DNA of 39,023 bases, taken from an uncultured Oscillospiraceae bacterium. Lineage in GTDB: Bacteria > Bacillota > Clostridia > Oscillospirales > Ruminococcaceae. How positions within the stretch are numbered: the stretch's first letter is position 1; each line of letters begins with the position of its first letter. The stretch lies in NCBI GenBank assembly GCA_949298535.1, contig CASFXA010000020.1:1-39023 (forward strand), in the 5' to 3' direction. Under the pieces are notes generated by a model, which saw nothing but the letters and a program-made list of their open reading frames with translations, did not search any database and was not told the origin of the DNA. Below, piece by piece: positions 23,401 through 30,600 of the stretch. The translations under genes were made by a program, and so were the position numbers.

Positions 23401-24480
23401 TTACTTCTTCATCGCTACTGCACCGGCAGCTACCAGGGAAACGACAGCCAGAGCAGTGGCAACACCGATGACATCGTTGGCGCCGGTGTCAGGGTTGGTG
23501 ATGCCGTCAGTGGTGGTGCCGTCGTCAGTAGTATCGGTGGTATCATCCACATCATCGGAAACATCCAGTTCAATATCGCTGATGATATAGGAAGCGGAGG
23601 AACGGATCTTGCCGGTATAGGCATAGACATCCTCATCCCACTTCAGGCCGGAAGAGACCACTTTGCCGTCCTTGACGCCATAAACATACTCATCTTCGTT
23701 GGCATACAGCTCCAAATTCATGGCAGTGGGGAAGCCGTTGGTGTAGATGTTGACAAAAGAGATCTCCGCATCGGGATAAGCCTTGAGAATATCGGTGTCG
23801 GCATCCTCATCATAGTCGTAGTAGACCTCATCGCCGTCATAGACGCGGCCTTCCAGGTAAGCGACATCGCCCAGCTCCACGCTCAGAGTACCATAGGAAA
23901 CATCATCTTCGCCGTAATCCTTGTCGAAGCAGATGATCTTGCCCAGGTCGCTGGCATCCAGATCCATGTCTTCGTTGAGGGGATAGTTGTCATATTCGGT
24001 ATAGCCCAGGTCGATGGAGAGGTTTTCGCAGACCAGGAAGGTGGCGTTCTTCTTGATCTCGTTGTCCTCATCCTCGTTGACAACCTTCTTGGTCTTTACT
24101 TCCAGCTCCTCAATCTCGATGTCACGTTTGCCGTTGAGGGCGGTGTCGTAGTCGCCATTGAAGGTGATCTCAATGCAGCCTTCGCTGTCATTGATGGAGA
24201 TGGACTTGATATAAGTGGCGCCGGTGGTGATGCGTTTGGTGGTGATGGAGAAATAATCGGAATCAAAATCGTAGTAGGTCAGGTCTCCATCCTGATTCTC
24301 TACAAAGTTTTCAGGATAAATGCGCAGCTTGTCGCTGGGGCTTACGGCAATATTGTCGGTGAAATCACCAGAAGCGCCAGTGGTCATATCAATGGTTTTC
24401 TCTCCCAGAACCCAGGTGGTAGCGGTAGCCATGGAAGTCATCATGGCCAGCGCCAGCACTGCTGAAAGAATTTTTCTCAT
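23401..24480 (-). CDS. Acidic secreted surface protein with NPxTG-type sorting signal
   Basis: 359 residues. It has a signal peptide (RKILSAVLALAMMTSMATA, 1-20) and a long, very acidic, Asp/Tyr-rich beta-type region. A Thr/Asp linker (about 305-328) is followed by a sorting tail: NPDTGAND (329-336), a hydrophobic stretch, and a terminal AMKK. This is the LPxTG-like layout with an NPxTG variant seen on Oscillospiraceae surface proteins, so covalent anchoring by a sortase is likely; no sortase gene is in the window. Clusters such as YDFDSDYF, YDYDEDADTD and DLDASDLGK could bind calcium. The start ATG 24480 has AAGGAG upstream. Its own promoter lies at 24583-24555, and a bidirectional terminator at 23321 ends the unit. 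Exact function is unknown. Confidence 0.85.
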   Translation of the reverse strand: MRKILSAVLALAMMTSMATATTWVLGEKTIDMTTGASGDFTDNIAVSPSDKLRIYPENFVENQDGDLTYYDFDSDYFSITTKRITTGATYIKSISINDSEGCIEITFNGDYDTALNGKRDIEIEELEVKTKKVVNEDEDNEIKKNATFLVCENLSIDLGYTEYDNYPLNEDMDLDASDLGKIICFDKDYGEDDVSYGTLSVELGDVAYLEGRVYDGDEVYYDYDEDADTDILKAYPDAEISFVNIYTNGFPTAMNLELYANEDEYVYGVKDGKVVSSGLKWDEDVYAYTGKIRSSASYIISDIELDVSDDVDDTTDTTDDGTTTDGITNPDTGANDVIGVATALAVVSLVAAGAVAMKK

Positions 24481-24554
24481 CTGATCGTTCACTCCTTCAT
24501 TAGATTTGAGTTGCATCTTCCGTCAGCTCTCCAGTTCCTTCCGGTAAGCCCATC

Positions 24555-24583
24555 ATATTACAATCTGTCATGAGATGTGTGAA
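24555..24583 (-). promoter_or_regulatory. Promoter of the NPxTG surface-protein gene
   Basis: On the minus strand TTCACA (24583-24578), 17-base spacer, TAATAT (24560-24555). The leader is about 70 bases. Confidence 0.62.
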
Positions 24584-25215
24584 TAAAAACCATTTCAAAA
24601 TTCATTTTTTATCCGATTTTTCTTGGCATCTTTGTGAGCATCACTGCAAACAGGTGAATAGTGTGTTGGTAAATTGTTGGAGAAGTGTTGGATTTATGTG
24701 TTTTTGTCTTACGGGTGGCAAAAAAGAAACAATTTGTTATGAATTTTGGGTCCTTCTCGCTGTTTTATCTATAAAAATGGGCCTGATTCTACATAGATTT
24801 ATGCAGATAATTCCAAATTTATCCTGTTTTCTCTCTTTTCATCACCTTTTTATAACATTCCTACTTTTCTCTTTCTTACCTGGGAGTTACAAAGACCGCC
24901 AAGGGAGAAAAATAAAAAGTGCCAAAAATGAAAAACCATCATAACTTTATCACAAAGCCATCACAAAAGCTCTTCATAATACAAATAGCAAAAAATCTTT
25001 TATACACTCCGCTGCATGATCCAACATTTTTTTACAATCGGTTGCCACTTGGAAGGACAGAACACCGCCCTTTTTCTTTTGACCTGGGAATTGCTCATGG
25101 GAAAGTCAACCGGAACTGGCGCTCTTGCAGATCCCGGCGGTGTGACAAAAGGTAAAAAGAGCTTTCAGACAGCCGGTGTGCTGAGTCGTACATCCGGTCC
25201 AAAAGCAAAAGGGGG
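24584..25215. other. Long AT-rich control region
   Basis: About 630 bases between the divergent surface-protein and winged-helix-regulator genes, markedly richer in A+T than the rest of the window. No open frame with a ribosome binding site is supported. It contains the 11-bp tandem repeats listed separately and a -10-like TATACA at 25001-25006 reading rightwards. Confidence 0.5.
24938..24970 (+). promoter_or_regulatory. 11-bp tandem repeats, candidate OmpR/PhoB-type operator
   Basis: Three consecutive 11-base units: ATCATAACTTT (24938-24948), ATCACAAAGCC (24949-24959) and ATCACAAAAGC (24960-24970). OmpR/PhoB-type winged-helix dimers bind head-to-tail sites at 11-bp spacing just upstream of weak -35 boxes. 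A TATACA (25001-25006) lies at about the right distance, and the downstream gene encodes such a DNA-binding domain. Confidence 0.5.
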
Positions 25216-25854
25216 ATGTTGTCAACAATGGAGCAGGAACTGGTATTATTGCAGCAGGAGGAACAAATTTGCAAACTGATTACCGCTTGCATGAGGCGGG
25301 AGGGGTTTCAAATGGAGGGAGAAGAGGGGCGTCCGGCCTCCCCTGGCGACAAGGTGGTGCTGATGGCTCTCACCGTCATGATGACCAGCGGCGACCAGGT
25401 GGAAGAGCTGCGTCAAAATCTGCAATACCGAATGAGTCCAGTGGCCTTGCTTCAAAACAATCCCCAGCTGGAACGGCAACACCTATATTACAACGCCCGT
25501 CCCATCATTCTTACCGGGCGCATCAAGCGGATGGGCCGTACAATGCCGCGGGAACTCCCAGATATGCAGCTGGGGGAGCTGACCATCTGCTACAATAAAC
25601 GTCAGGTGCAGCTCCGGGGCGAGGCGATCCCCATGACCCGAAAAGAACTGGATCTCCTCAGCTGCCTGACGATGCACCGCAACTTGGTCCTCACCAGAGC
25701 CCAATTATTGGAAAGCGTCTGGGGCTACGATTTTTCCGGAGATGCCCGGACGGTGGACACCCACATCAAACGGCTGCGGGCCAAGCTGCAGGATTACGGC
25801 CACTGTATCCTCACCATCCGCGGGGTTGGCTACCGTTTCGTCTGGGAGGACTAA
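25216..25854 (+). CDS. Orphan OmpR-type winged-helix regulator with degenerate N-terminal domain
   Basis: 212 residues. The C-terminal 95 residues (about 118-211) are a clear OmpR/PhoB DNA-binding domain: PMTRKELDLLSCLTMHRNLV, RAQLLESVWGYDF, the recognition region ARTVDTHIKRLRAKL, and the wing TIRGVGYRFVW. The N-terminal 110 residues take the place of a receiver domain. They lack the expected acidic pocket and phospho-acceptor Asp followed by a conserved Thr and Lys, so phosphorelay control is doubtful. No histidine kinase is adjacent. The start is either ATG 25216 or ATG 25228; GGGGG lies right before the first and 12 bases from the second. An 11-bp tandem-repeat site upstream may be its operator. 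It is followed by a strong terminator at 26032. Confidence 0.85.
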   Translation: MLSTMEQELVLLQQEEQICKLITACMRREGFQMEGEEGRPASPGDKVVLMALTVMMTSGDQVEELRQNLQYRMSPVALLQNNPQLERQHLYYNARPIILTGRIKRMGRTMPRELPDMQLGELTICYNKRQVQLRGEAIPMTRKELDLLSCLTMHRNLVLTRAQLLESVWGYDFSGDARTVDTHIKRLRAKLQDYGHCILTIRGVGYRFVWED

Positions 25855-26031
25855 ACAGCGGCAGCGTAATTTTCTGCCGACAGGGGACTCTATGGTGTGA
25901 TCGCTCAGGCTGGTACTGCATCTCCTTTCCAACAGAATCTTCTGTCCCATTCCGTCGCCAAAGCCGATCCCGGAACATTTTCCGTTCCGTGGATGACAAA
26001 ACATATCAGCCCCTATTGCTGAAACATCGAA
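25855..26031. other. Spacer before convergent terminators
   Basis: No gene or signal is seen between the winged-helix regulator and its terminator. Confidence 0.4.
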
Positions 26032-26087
26032 AAAAAGATGGACCCGAAGAAGCGGGAACGCCGCTTCTCTCCGGATCCGTCTTTTTT
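26032..26087 (+). terminator. Intrinsic terminator for the winged-helix regulator
   Basis: The outer stem 26032-26046 pairs with the region 26071-26086, including two G-U pairs. The inner stem AGAAGCGG (26048-26055) pairs with CCGCTTCT (26061-26068). TTTTTT ends the structure. Confidence 0.82.
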
Positions 26088-26137
26088 ATGGGAATTTTTT
26101 CTGTTGACGGAAAAACTTTTTCTTTTTTTACGGACGC

Positions 26138-26183
26138 AAAAACGGCAGGCCGGACCACTCCATCTGTGGGGCCTGCCTGCCGT
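26138..26183 (-). terminator. Intrinsic terminator after glmS
   Basis: On the minus strand ACGGCAGG (26183-26176) pairs with CCTGCCGT (26149-26142), followed by a T run (complement of A at 26142-26138). Confidence 0.75.
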
Positions 26184-26207
26184 CTTCAAGGGGTTTTTGC
26201 CGCCCTT

Positions 26208-28025
26208 TTATTCCACTGTTACGGATTTTGCCAGGTTCCGGGGTTTATCCACATCACAGCCCCGCTCCTCCGCGGCATAAAAGCCGATCATCTGCAGCAC
26301 GATCACCAGCAGCAGCGGCGCAAAAATGCCGCTCTTTCCCGGAATGGTAATCCGTCTGTCACAGGCGCCGGGATCCAGCTCCAGATCCTCTGTGACCAGC
26401 GCCAGCACCGGGCCTCCCCGGGCCATCACCTCCCGCATATTGCTCACTGTCTTCGCCAGCAGTTCCGGCTGTGTTGCCAGAGCCACCACCGGGGTCTGAG
26501 GCGTGACCAGCGCCAGCGTACCATGCTTCAGCTCCCCCGCTGCATAGGCCTCGGCATGGATGTAGGAGATCTCCTTGAGCTTCAGGGATCCCTCCAACGC
26601 CAGAGAATAATCCAGGCCGCGACCAATATAGAACATACTCTCGGTATTCTTTAAGCCTTTGGCATAGTTCCGAATCTCATCTCCCATGGCCAGCACCTGG
26701 GGAGTTCGCTCCACCGCCTCCTCCAGACCGGCCACCAAGCGGCGCTGCTCCTGGTCGTCAGCCAATCCCCGTTCCCCTGCGGCCAGAATGGCAATGAGAT
26801 ACATCATCGCCACCTGCACCGAATAGGCCTTGGTAGTGGCGACAGCGATCTCCGGACCGGCATAGGTATACAGGCAATAATCCGCTTCCCGCGCAATAGA
26901 GGAACCCACCACATTGACCACCGCAATAACCGGAATTCCCTTTCCTTTCAGCAATCGGAGCGCGGCCAGACTGTCGGCAGTCTCCCCCGACTGGGAAATA
27001 ATAACGGCGGCGCTGTCAGGCTCCAGGATAGGATCCCGATAACGGAATTCCGAGGCCACCTCCACCTCCACCGGCAGACGGGCAATCTTCTCAATCAGCG
27101 CCTTGCCCACCATTCCGCAGTACAGAGCGGTACCGCAGGCGGTGATATACAGCTTATGAATCCTGCCAAAAAATCCGGCTGGCAGGCCATCCACCTCGAA
27201 GGAGGGCAAACCGTCCGCGATCCGGGGGGAGATGGTACGGCGCAGCGCCTGGGGCTGCTCATGGATCTCCTTCTCCATAAAGTACCGATAACCATCCTTC
27301 CGGGCCTGCTCCACCGACCAATGGGCCTGCTTCCACACCGGCTCCATGGGCCGGAGGCTGCCGTCATAACAGCTGAGGCGGCCTTCTTCCAGGGCCAGCA
27401 GCTCCCCTTCCTCCGGCAGTAAATACCGACTGGTATAGGGCAGGATAGCTGTCAGGTCGGAGGCCAGATAAGCTCCTGTATCATCCACAGCCGCCACCAG
27501 GGGGCTGCCCAGACGGATGCCATAGACACAGTTGGGATGGCCGTCAAACAGAATGGCGAAGGCGTACGCCCCTTCCATTCTGCCGCAGGCCTCCCGGATG
27601 GCTTCCAGGGGGGCTCCCTTGTAGCAGCTGTCAATCAGGGCCGCCGCAATTTCGGTATCGGTTTGGGTCTGAAACACATAGCCTTCCTTCTCCAGCTGTT
27701 CCCGCAGCTGAAGATAATTTTCAATGATTCCGTTATGTACTAAAGTAACCCGCCCCTGACGGTGGGGATGGGCATTGACCTCGCTGGGCTGTCCATGGGT
27801 GGCCCACCGGGTGTGACCAATGCCGCACCGGCTTTCCTCATGGGCGGTTCCAATCCGCTCCACCAGCCGGGAAAGCCGTCCCTGCTGCCGGATGACAGTG
27901 ACGGCGTTTCCCTCCCACAGGGCCACGCCCGCCGAGTCATATCCCCGATACTCCAAGCTGGCCAGGCCGTCCGTAAGCACCTGGCGCACCGTTTTGACGC
28001 CGGAATAACCAACGATTCCACACAT
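26208..28025 (-). CDS. glmS: Glutamine-fructose-6-phosphate aminotransferase (isomerizing)
   Basis: 605 residues, full length. The N-terminal glutaminase domain begins MCGIVGYSG, where Cys2 becomes the catalytic N-terminal nucleophile, with GHTRWATHGQPSEVNAHPH and LVHNGIIENY. Two SIS sugar-isomerase domains follow: one with TACGTALYCGM, ISQSGETADSLAALRLLK and AVATTKAYSVQ, the other with YIGRGLDYSLALEGSLKLKE and YAAGELKHGTLALV. The C-terminus is DKPRNLAKSVTVE, as expected. It makes glucosamine-6-phosphate from fructose-6-phosphate and glutamine, the first committed step to UDP-GlcNAc and peptidoglycan. The start has AAAGGAG upstream. Expression is controlled by the self-cleaving glmS ribozyme in the leader, which is triggered by the enzyme's own product. 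Confidence 0.98.
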   Translation of the reverse strand: MCGIVGYSGVKTVRQVLTDGLASLEYRGYDSAGVALWEGNAVTVIRQQGRLSRLVERIGTAHEESRCGIGHTRWATHGQPSEVNAHPHRQGRVTLVHNGIIENYLQLREQLEKEGYVFQTQTDTEIAAALIDSCYKGAPLEAIREACGRMEGAYAFAILFDGHPNCVYGIRLGSPLVAAVDDTGAYLASDLTAILPYTSRYLLPEEGELLALEEGRLSCYDGSLRPMEPVWKQAHWSVEQARKDGYRYFMEKEIHEQPQALRRTISPRIADGLPSFEVDGLPAGFFGRIHKLYITACGTALYCGMVGKALIEKIARLPVEVEVASEFRYRDPILEPDSAAVIISQSGETADSLAALRLLKGKGIPVIAVVNVVGSSIAREADYCLYTYAGPEIAVATTKAYSVQVAMMYLIAILAAGERGLADDQEQRRLVAGLEEAVERTPQVLAMGDEIRNYAKGLKNTESMFYIGRGLDYSLALEGSLKLKEISYIHAEAYAAGELKHGTLALVTPQTPVVALATQPELLAKTVSNMREVMARGGPVLALVTEDLELDPGACDRRITIPGKSGIFAPLLLVIVLQMIGFYAAEERGCDVDKPRNLAKSVTVE

Positions 28026-28204
28026 AAAAAAACGCTCCTTTCCTTCAGTTCCCCACCCTCAGGCGGAGAAGCAGACAACTGTACCGGCCCGCCTCCATCG
28101 GCTGCGGACCTGCTCCGGGATCTTCCCGGCCTCTCTGTCTGACCGCCGTCCCTTCCGACGGCTGCTGAACCTTCGGGTTGAGCGGACCCGAAAGGATTTC
28201 AGTG
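28026..28204 (-). other. glmS leader between ribozyme and start codon
   Basis: About 180 transcribed bases with two small hairpins (CGGGT/ACCCG near 28175-28190; GCCGTC/GACGGC near 28145-28165) and the ribosome binding site. No open frame is supported. Confidence 0.5.
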
Positions 28205-28360
28205 TTCCATGAACGGGAATTTGTTGCGCAAAGTTACCTCTGCCTTTTGCCCCGTTCCACGCTGTGGAACCAACGGGAGGGCACCCGCCGAACAATTCGA
28301 TCACCCTCCGCCTCGTCGTCCCCGGTTTTTCCATTTCACCAGGGCACTGGCGCTGAACAA
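28205..28360 (-). ncRNA. glmS self-cleaving ribozyme/riboswitch
   Basis: Read on the minus strand, the leader contains the conserved blocks of the glmS ribozyme in order: AGCGCCAG at the cleavage site (cut between A28354 and G28353), GACGACGAGG, GATCGAA, TTCGGCGGGTGCCCTCCC and GCAAAAGGCAGAGGTAACTT. When glucosamine-6-phosphate binds, it acts as cofactor for cutting the 5' end of the mRNA, whose fragment is then degraded by RNase J. The position directly upstream of glmS confirms the assignment. The 3' boundary is approximate. A -10-like TATAAC (around 28396-28391) lies a short distance upstream of the cleavage site. Confidence 0.94.
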
Positions 28361-28561
28361 TGGTTGAAAGCCCATTTTTCCTCCTTTCCGGGATATTTGT
28401 TATAGTATGCCATATTTTCTCTCAAAAAGAAAGAGGAAAAATATGAACAGCCCACTTTTCCATTTTATGTCCTCCCGGGGAAAAAGGTGCGGTTTTCTGC
28501 CCGCAGAATGATTGGATCAAAATGGATTTTTTCTTTCAGGCTTTTTATTTCTTCCCTCTGA

Positions 28562-28570
28562 TGCTATAAT
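28562..28570 (+). promoter_or_regulatory. Extended -10 promoter for the Cof-type phosphatase
   Basis: TGCTATAAT is a perfect TGn extended -10, with only a weak T-rich -35. The start codon is about 45 bases beyond the expected start of transcription. Confidence 0.65.
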
Positions 28571-28622
28571 GGCAGAGAGGTCCATCAATTCCGCTTATCT
28601 ACCGCAAGGGAGGCAACTGTTT

Positions 28623-29489
28623 ATGGCAAACATCAAACTGATTTTCTGTGATCTGGATGGGACAGTCTTCCCCATCGGCAGCACCCAAATCACCCCCCGG
28701 TTCGCCCGGGCTGTCACCAAAGCTGCGGAAAAGGGCTGCATCTTTATCCCCTGCACCGGACGGGTATTGCCCACCATCCCTCAGGAAGCCCTGGCCCTTC
28801 CCAGCTGCCGTTATGTGGTCTATTCCAACGGCTCCGCCACCTGCGACCTGGCCACCGGGGAGCTGTTCAACCAAGTGCTGATGCGCCCCGAAGATACCGC
28901 CGCCGCCCTGGAACTGCTGCGGCCCTATCGGCTGTTCACCGAGCTGTTTGTGGAGGGAAGGATCATCATTTCCCGCTATTGCACGGAACATATGAACGAC
29001 TACTACGTCCCCCGGCATCATCTCACCTGGTTTGCCCAAAATCCCGCTCCAGGGGTGGAGGATTTGGCGGAATATGTGCTGAAAAACCGCATTGGCGTAG
29101 AAAAGATCAATGTCACCCAGCTGGAGGGCCCCTTGCGGGAGCAGGTGATGGCTCTGATAGACGCCGTACCGGGTATTCGCCATGTCTCCTCCGGCGCTTC
29201 CAATCTGGAAATCGGCGATGAAAAATCCAATAAAGGCATTGCCATGACCCTGCTGGCCCGCCGGCTGGGGGTTCCTCTGGATCAGGTGATGGCTTTGGGG
29301 GACAATGACAACGATCTGGAAATGCTCTCCGCCGCGGGGGTAAGCGTCGCCATGGCCAACGGCACCCCGGACGCCAAAGCCGCCGCCCAATATATCGCCC
29401 CCTCCTGCAACGACGAGGGAGCCGCCCAAATCATTGAGGAACTGGTGCTGGGGGAACAAATGGCCGTTTCGTCCTCCACCCACCGGTAG
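28623..29489 (+). CDS. Cof-type HAD-IIB sugar-phosphate phosphatase
   Basis: 288 residues. The HAD motifs are in order: motif I IFCDLDGTVFP (nucleophile Asp9, acid/base Asp11), motif II IPCTGRVLP, the conserved Lys in EKSNKGIAMTLL, and motif IV MALGDNDNDLEML with GVSVAMANGTPDAK. The long cap inserted between motif II and the lysine (about 80-195) places it in the Cof/YidA group, which dephosphorylates sugar phosphates or flavin and pyridoxal phosphates in the cytosol. Substrate cannot be set from sequence. Start ATG 28623 has AAGGGAGG at 28606-28613. It is a single-gene unit, with its own promoter and terminator, divergent from glmS. Confidence 0.93.
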   Translation: MANIKLIFCDLDGTVFPIGSTQITPRFARAVTKAAEKGCIFIPCTGRVLPTIPQEALALPSCRYVVYSNGSATCDLATGELFNQVLMRPEDTAAALELLRPYRLFTELFVEGRIIISRYCTEHMNDYYVPRHHLTWFAQNPAPGVEDLAEYVLKNRIGVEKINVTQLEGPLREQVMALIDAVPGIRHVSSGASNLEIGDEKSNKGIAMTLLARRLGVPLDQVMALGDNDNDLEMLSAAGVSVAMANGTPDAKAAAQYIAPSCNDEGAAQIIEELVLGEQMAVSSSTHR

Positions 29490-29517
29490 TCTGCCCTTTT
29501 TCGCCCAGGATACGAAT

Positions 29518-29563
29518 AAAAGCCATGAGGATCCCAGAAAATCAGGGAATCTCATGGCTTTTT
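29518..29563 (+). terminator. Intrinsic terminator after the Cof-type phosphatase
   Basis: AAAAGCCATGAG (29518-29529) pairs with CTCATGGCTTTT (29551-29562), with a further partial inner stem, and ends in a T run. The T-rich end also suits a bidirectional role for the minus-strand gene beyond 29817. The 250 bases from 29564 to 29816 hold no gene I can support. Confidence 0.85.
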
Positions 29564-29816
29564 GATTGAATCATAATTGCTCTCAGTGAACAAGGAGCAA
29601 CACGGTTTTCCAAGGCCGGGCAGATCTCCGGCGGCGTTTTCCTCCTCGCCGGAAGCCCGCCCCATTTCCGGAAAGCTCCTGAGGGCCCGGATGGGAGAGG
29701 AAAGCCTCCGGATGAAAGCAGGCGAAAAAGCAGACAGAGCCTGTTTTTCTCCCTGTCCGGCGCTTTGATCCTTTGATCTCCGGGCGCGCCCTTTGTTTGG
29801 AAAAAAATTGATGCCG

Positions 29817-30353
29817 TCACACTTCCCGGCCCATTTTCAGCGCCCGGCCCAGCAGATCAGTCTTGTCCACATCCCCCAGCTGCCATACCCCGGTGCCAAA
29901 CAGGATTCCTCTCTCCTTCGCGTTGCGCAAACAGGAGGTAAATCCCCGGAGGCACTCCACCGCCGGCTTGAGGGCGGCAGGATCGTTGTCAGCAGCGGTG
30001 AGAATAAAATAAAATTCCTTGCCGGAAATTCTGGTATAGCCGGCGCAGGCGCGGTCAATTAAGGTCTTCAGCTGGGCGGAGATGGAATAGAAATAGACCG
30101 GTGTCGCCAGAACAATCACGTCCGCCGCCACCATTTTCTCTATAATTCCCGGCGCGTCATCCCGCTGAATACAGCTTTTCTGACTATAGCAGGTGCCGCA
30201 GCCTGCGCAGTAGCCGATTCTGCGCTCCCGGAGGGTGACCTTCTCCGCCTGATGCCCCGCCTCCCGGGCACCCTTGATAAATTGATCGCACAACCGTTCC
30301 GAATTGCCGCCCTTCCGGGGGGTGGCCGAAAGGACCAGGATTCTTTTTCCCAT
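29817..30353 (-). CDS. Flavodoxin-like NAD(P)H-dependent FMN reductase / iron-sulfur flavoprotein
   Basis: 178 residues with a flavodoxin fold. The FMN phosphate loop is SATPRKGGNSERL (about residues 9-21). The cysteine motif CAGCGTCYSQKSC (CxxCxxCx5C, about 49-61) is like the compact 4Fe-4S site of archaeal and clostridial iron-sulfur flavoproteins. ADVIVLATPVYFYSISAQLK lies at the flavin ring. It probably transfers electrons between ferredoxin or NAD(P)H and small acceptors in the cytosol. ATG 30353 is preferred over the GTG one codon upstream because GGAGG then has nine bases of spacing. It is monocistronic and divergent from the beta-CASP nuclease gene. Whether a cluster is actually assembled cannot be told from sequence. 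Confidence 0.88.
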   Translation of the reverse strand: MGKRILVLSATPRKGGNSERLCDQFIKGAREAGHQAEKVTLRERRIGYCAGCGTCYSQKSCIQRDDAPGIIEKMVAADVIVLATPVYFYSISAQLKTLIDRACAGYTRISGKEFYFILTAADNDPAALKPAVECLRGFTSCLRNAKERGILFGTGVWQLGDVDKTDLLGRALKMGREV

Positions 30354-30514
30354 CACGTTCTTCCTCCCTTACAGCTTGGCTCCGCCCGCAGGCCAAGCCG
30401 TCGGGCAAAGACTATAGGACAATTATAACATTTTTTACCGGGAACAGGTCAAGGGGAAAAACACAGTTTTTTCTTCTGCCTCCTTATCCTTGGCGGGAGG
30501 GACAGAATTCTCCG

Positions 30515-30543
30515 TTGCGCAGCTGAGGATTTCGTGCTAATAT
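30515..30543 (+). promoter_or_regulatory. Promoter for the beta-CASP nuclease gene
   Basis: TTGCGC (30515-30520), 17-base spacer, TAATAT (30538-30543) preceded by TGC, giving an extended -10. Confidence 0.65.
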
Positions 30544-30600
30544 ATAGATATAAGTAACAAAAAATGCGAAAATAGACTTCAGAAAACAGGAGGAATGACC

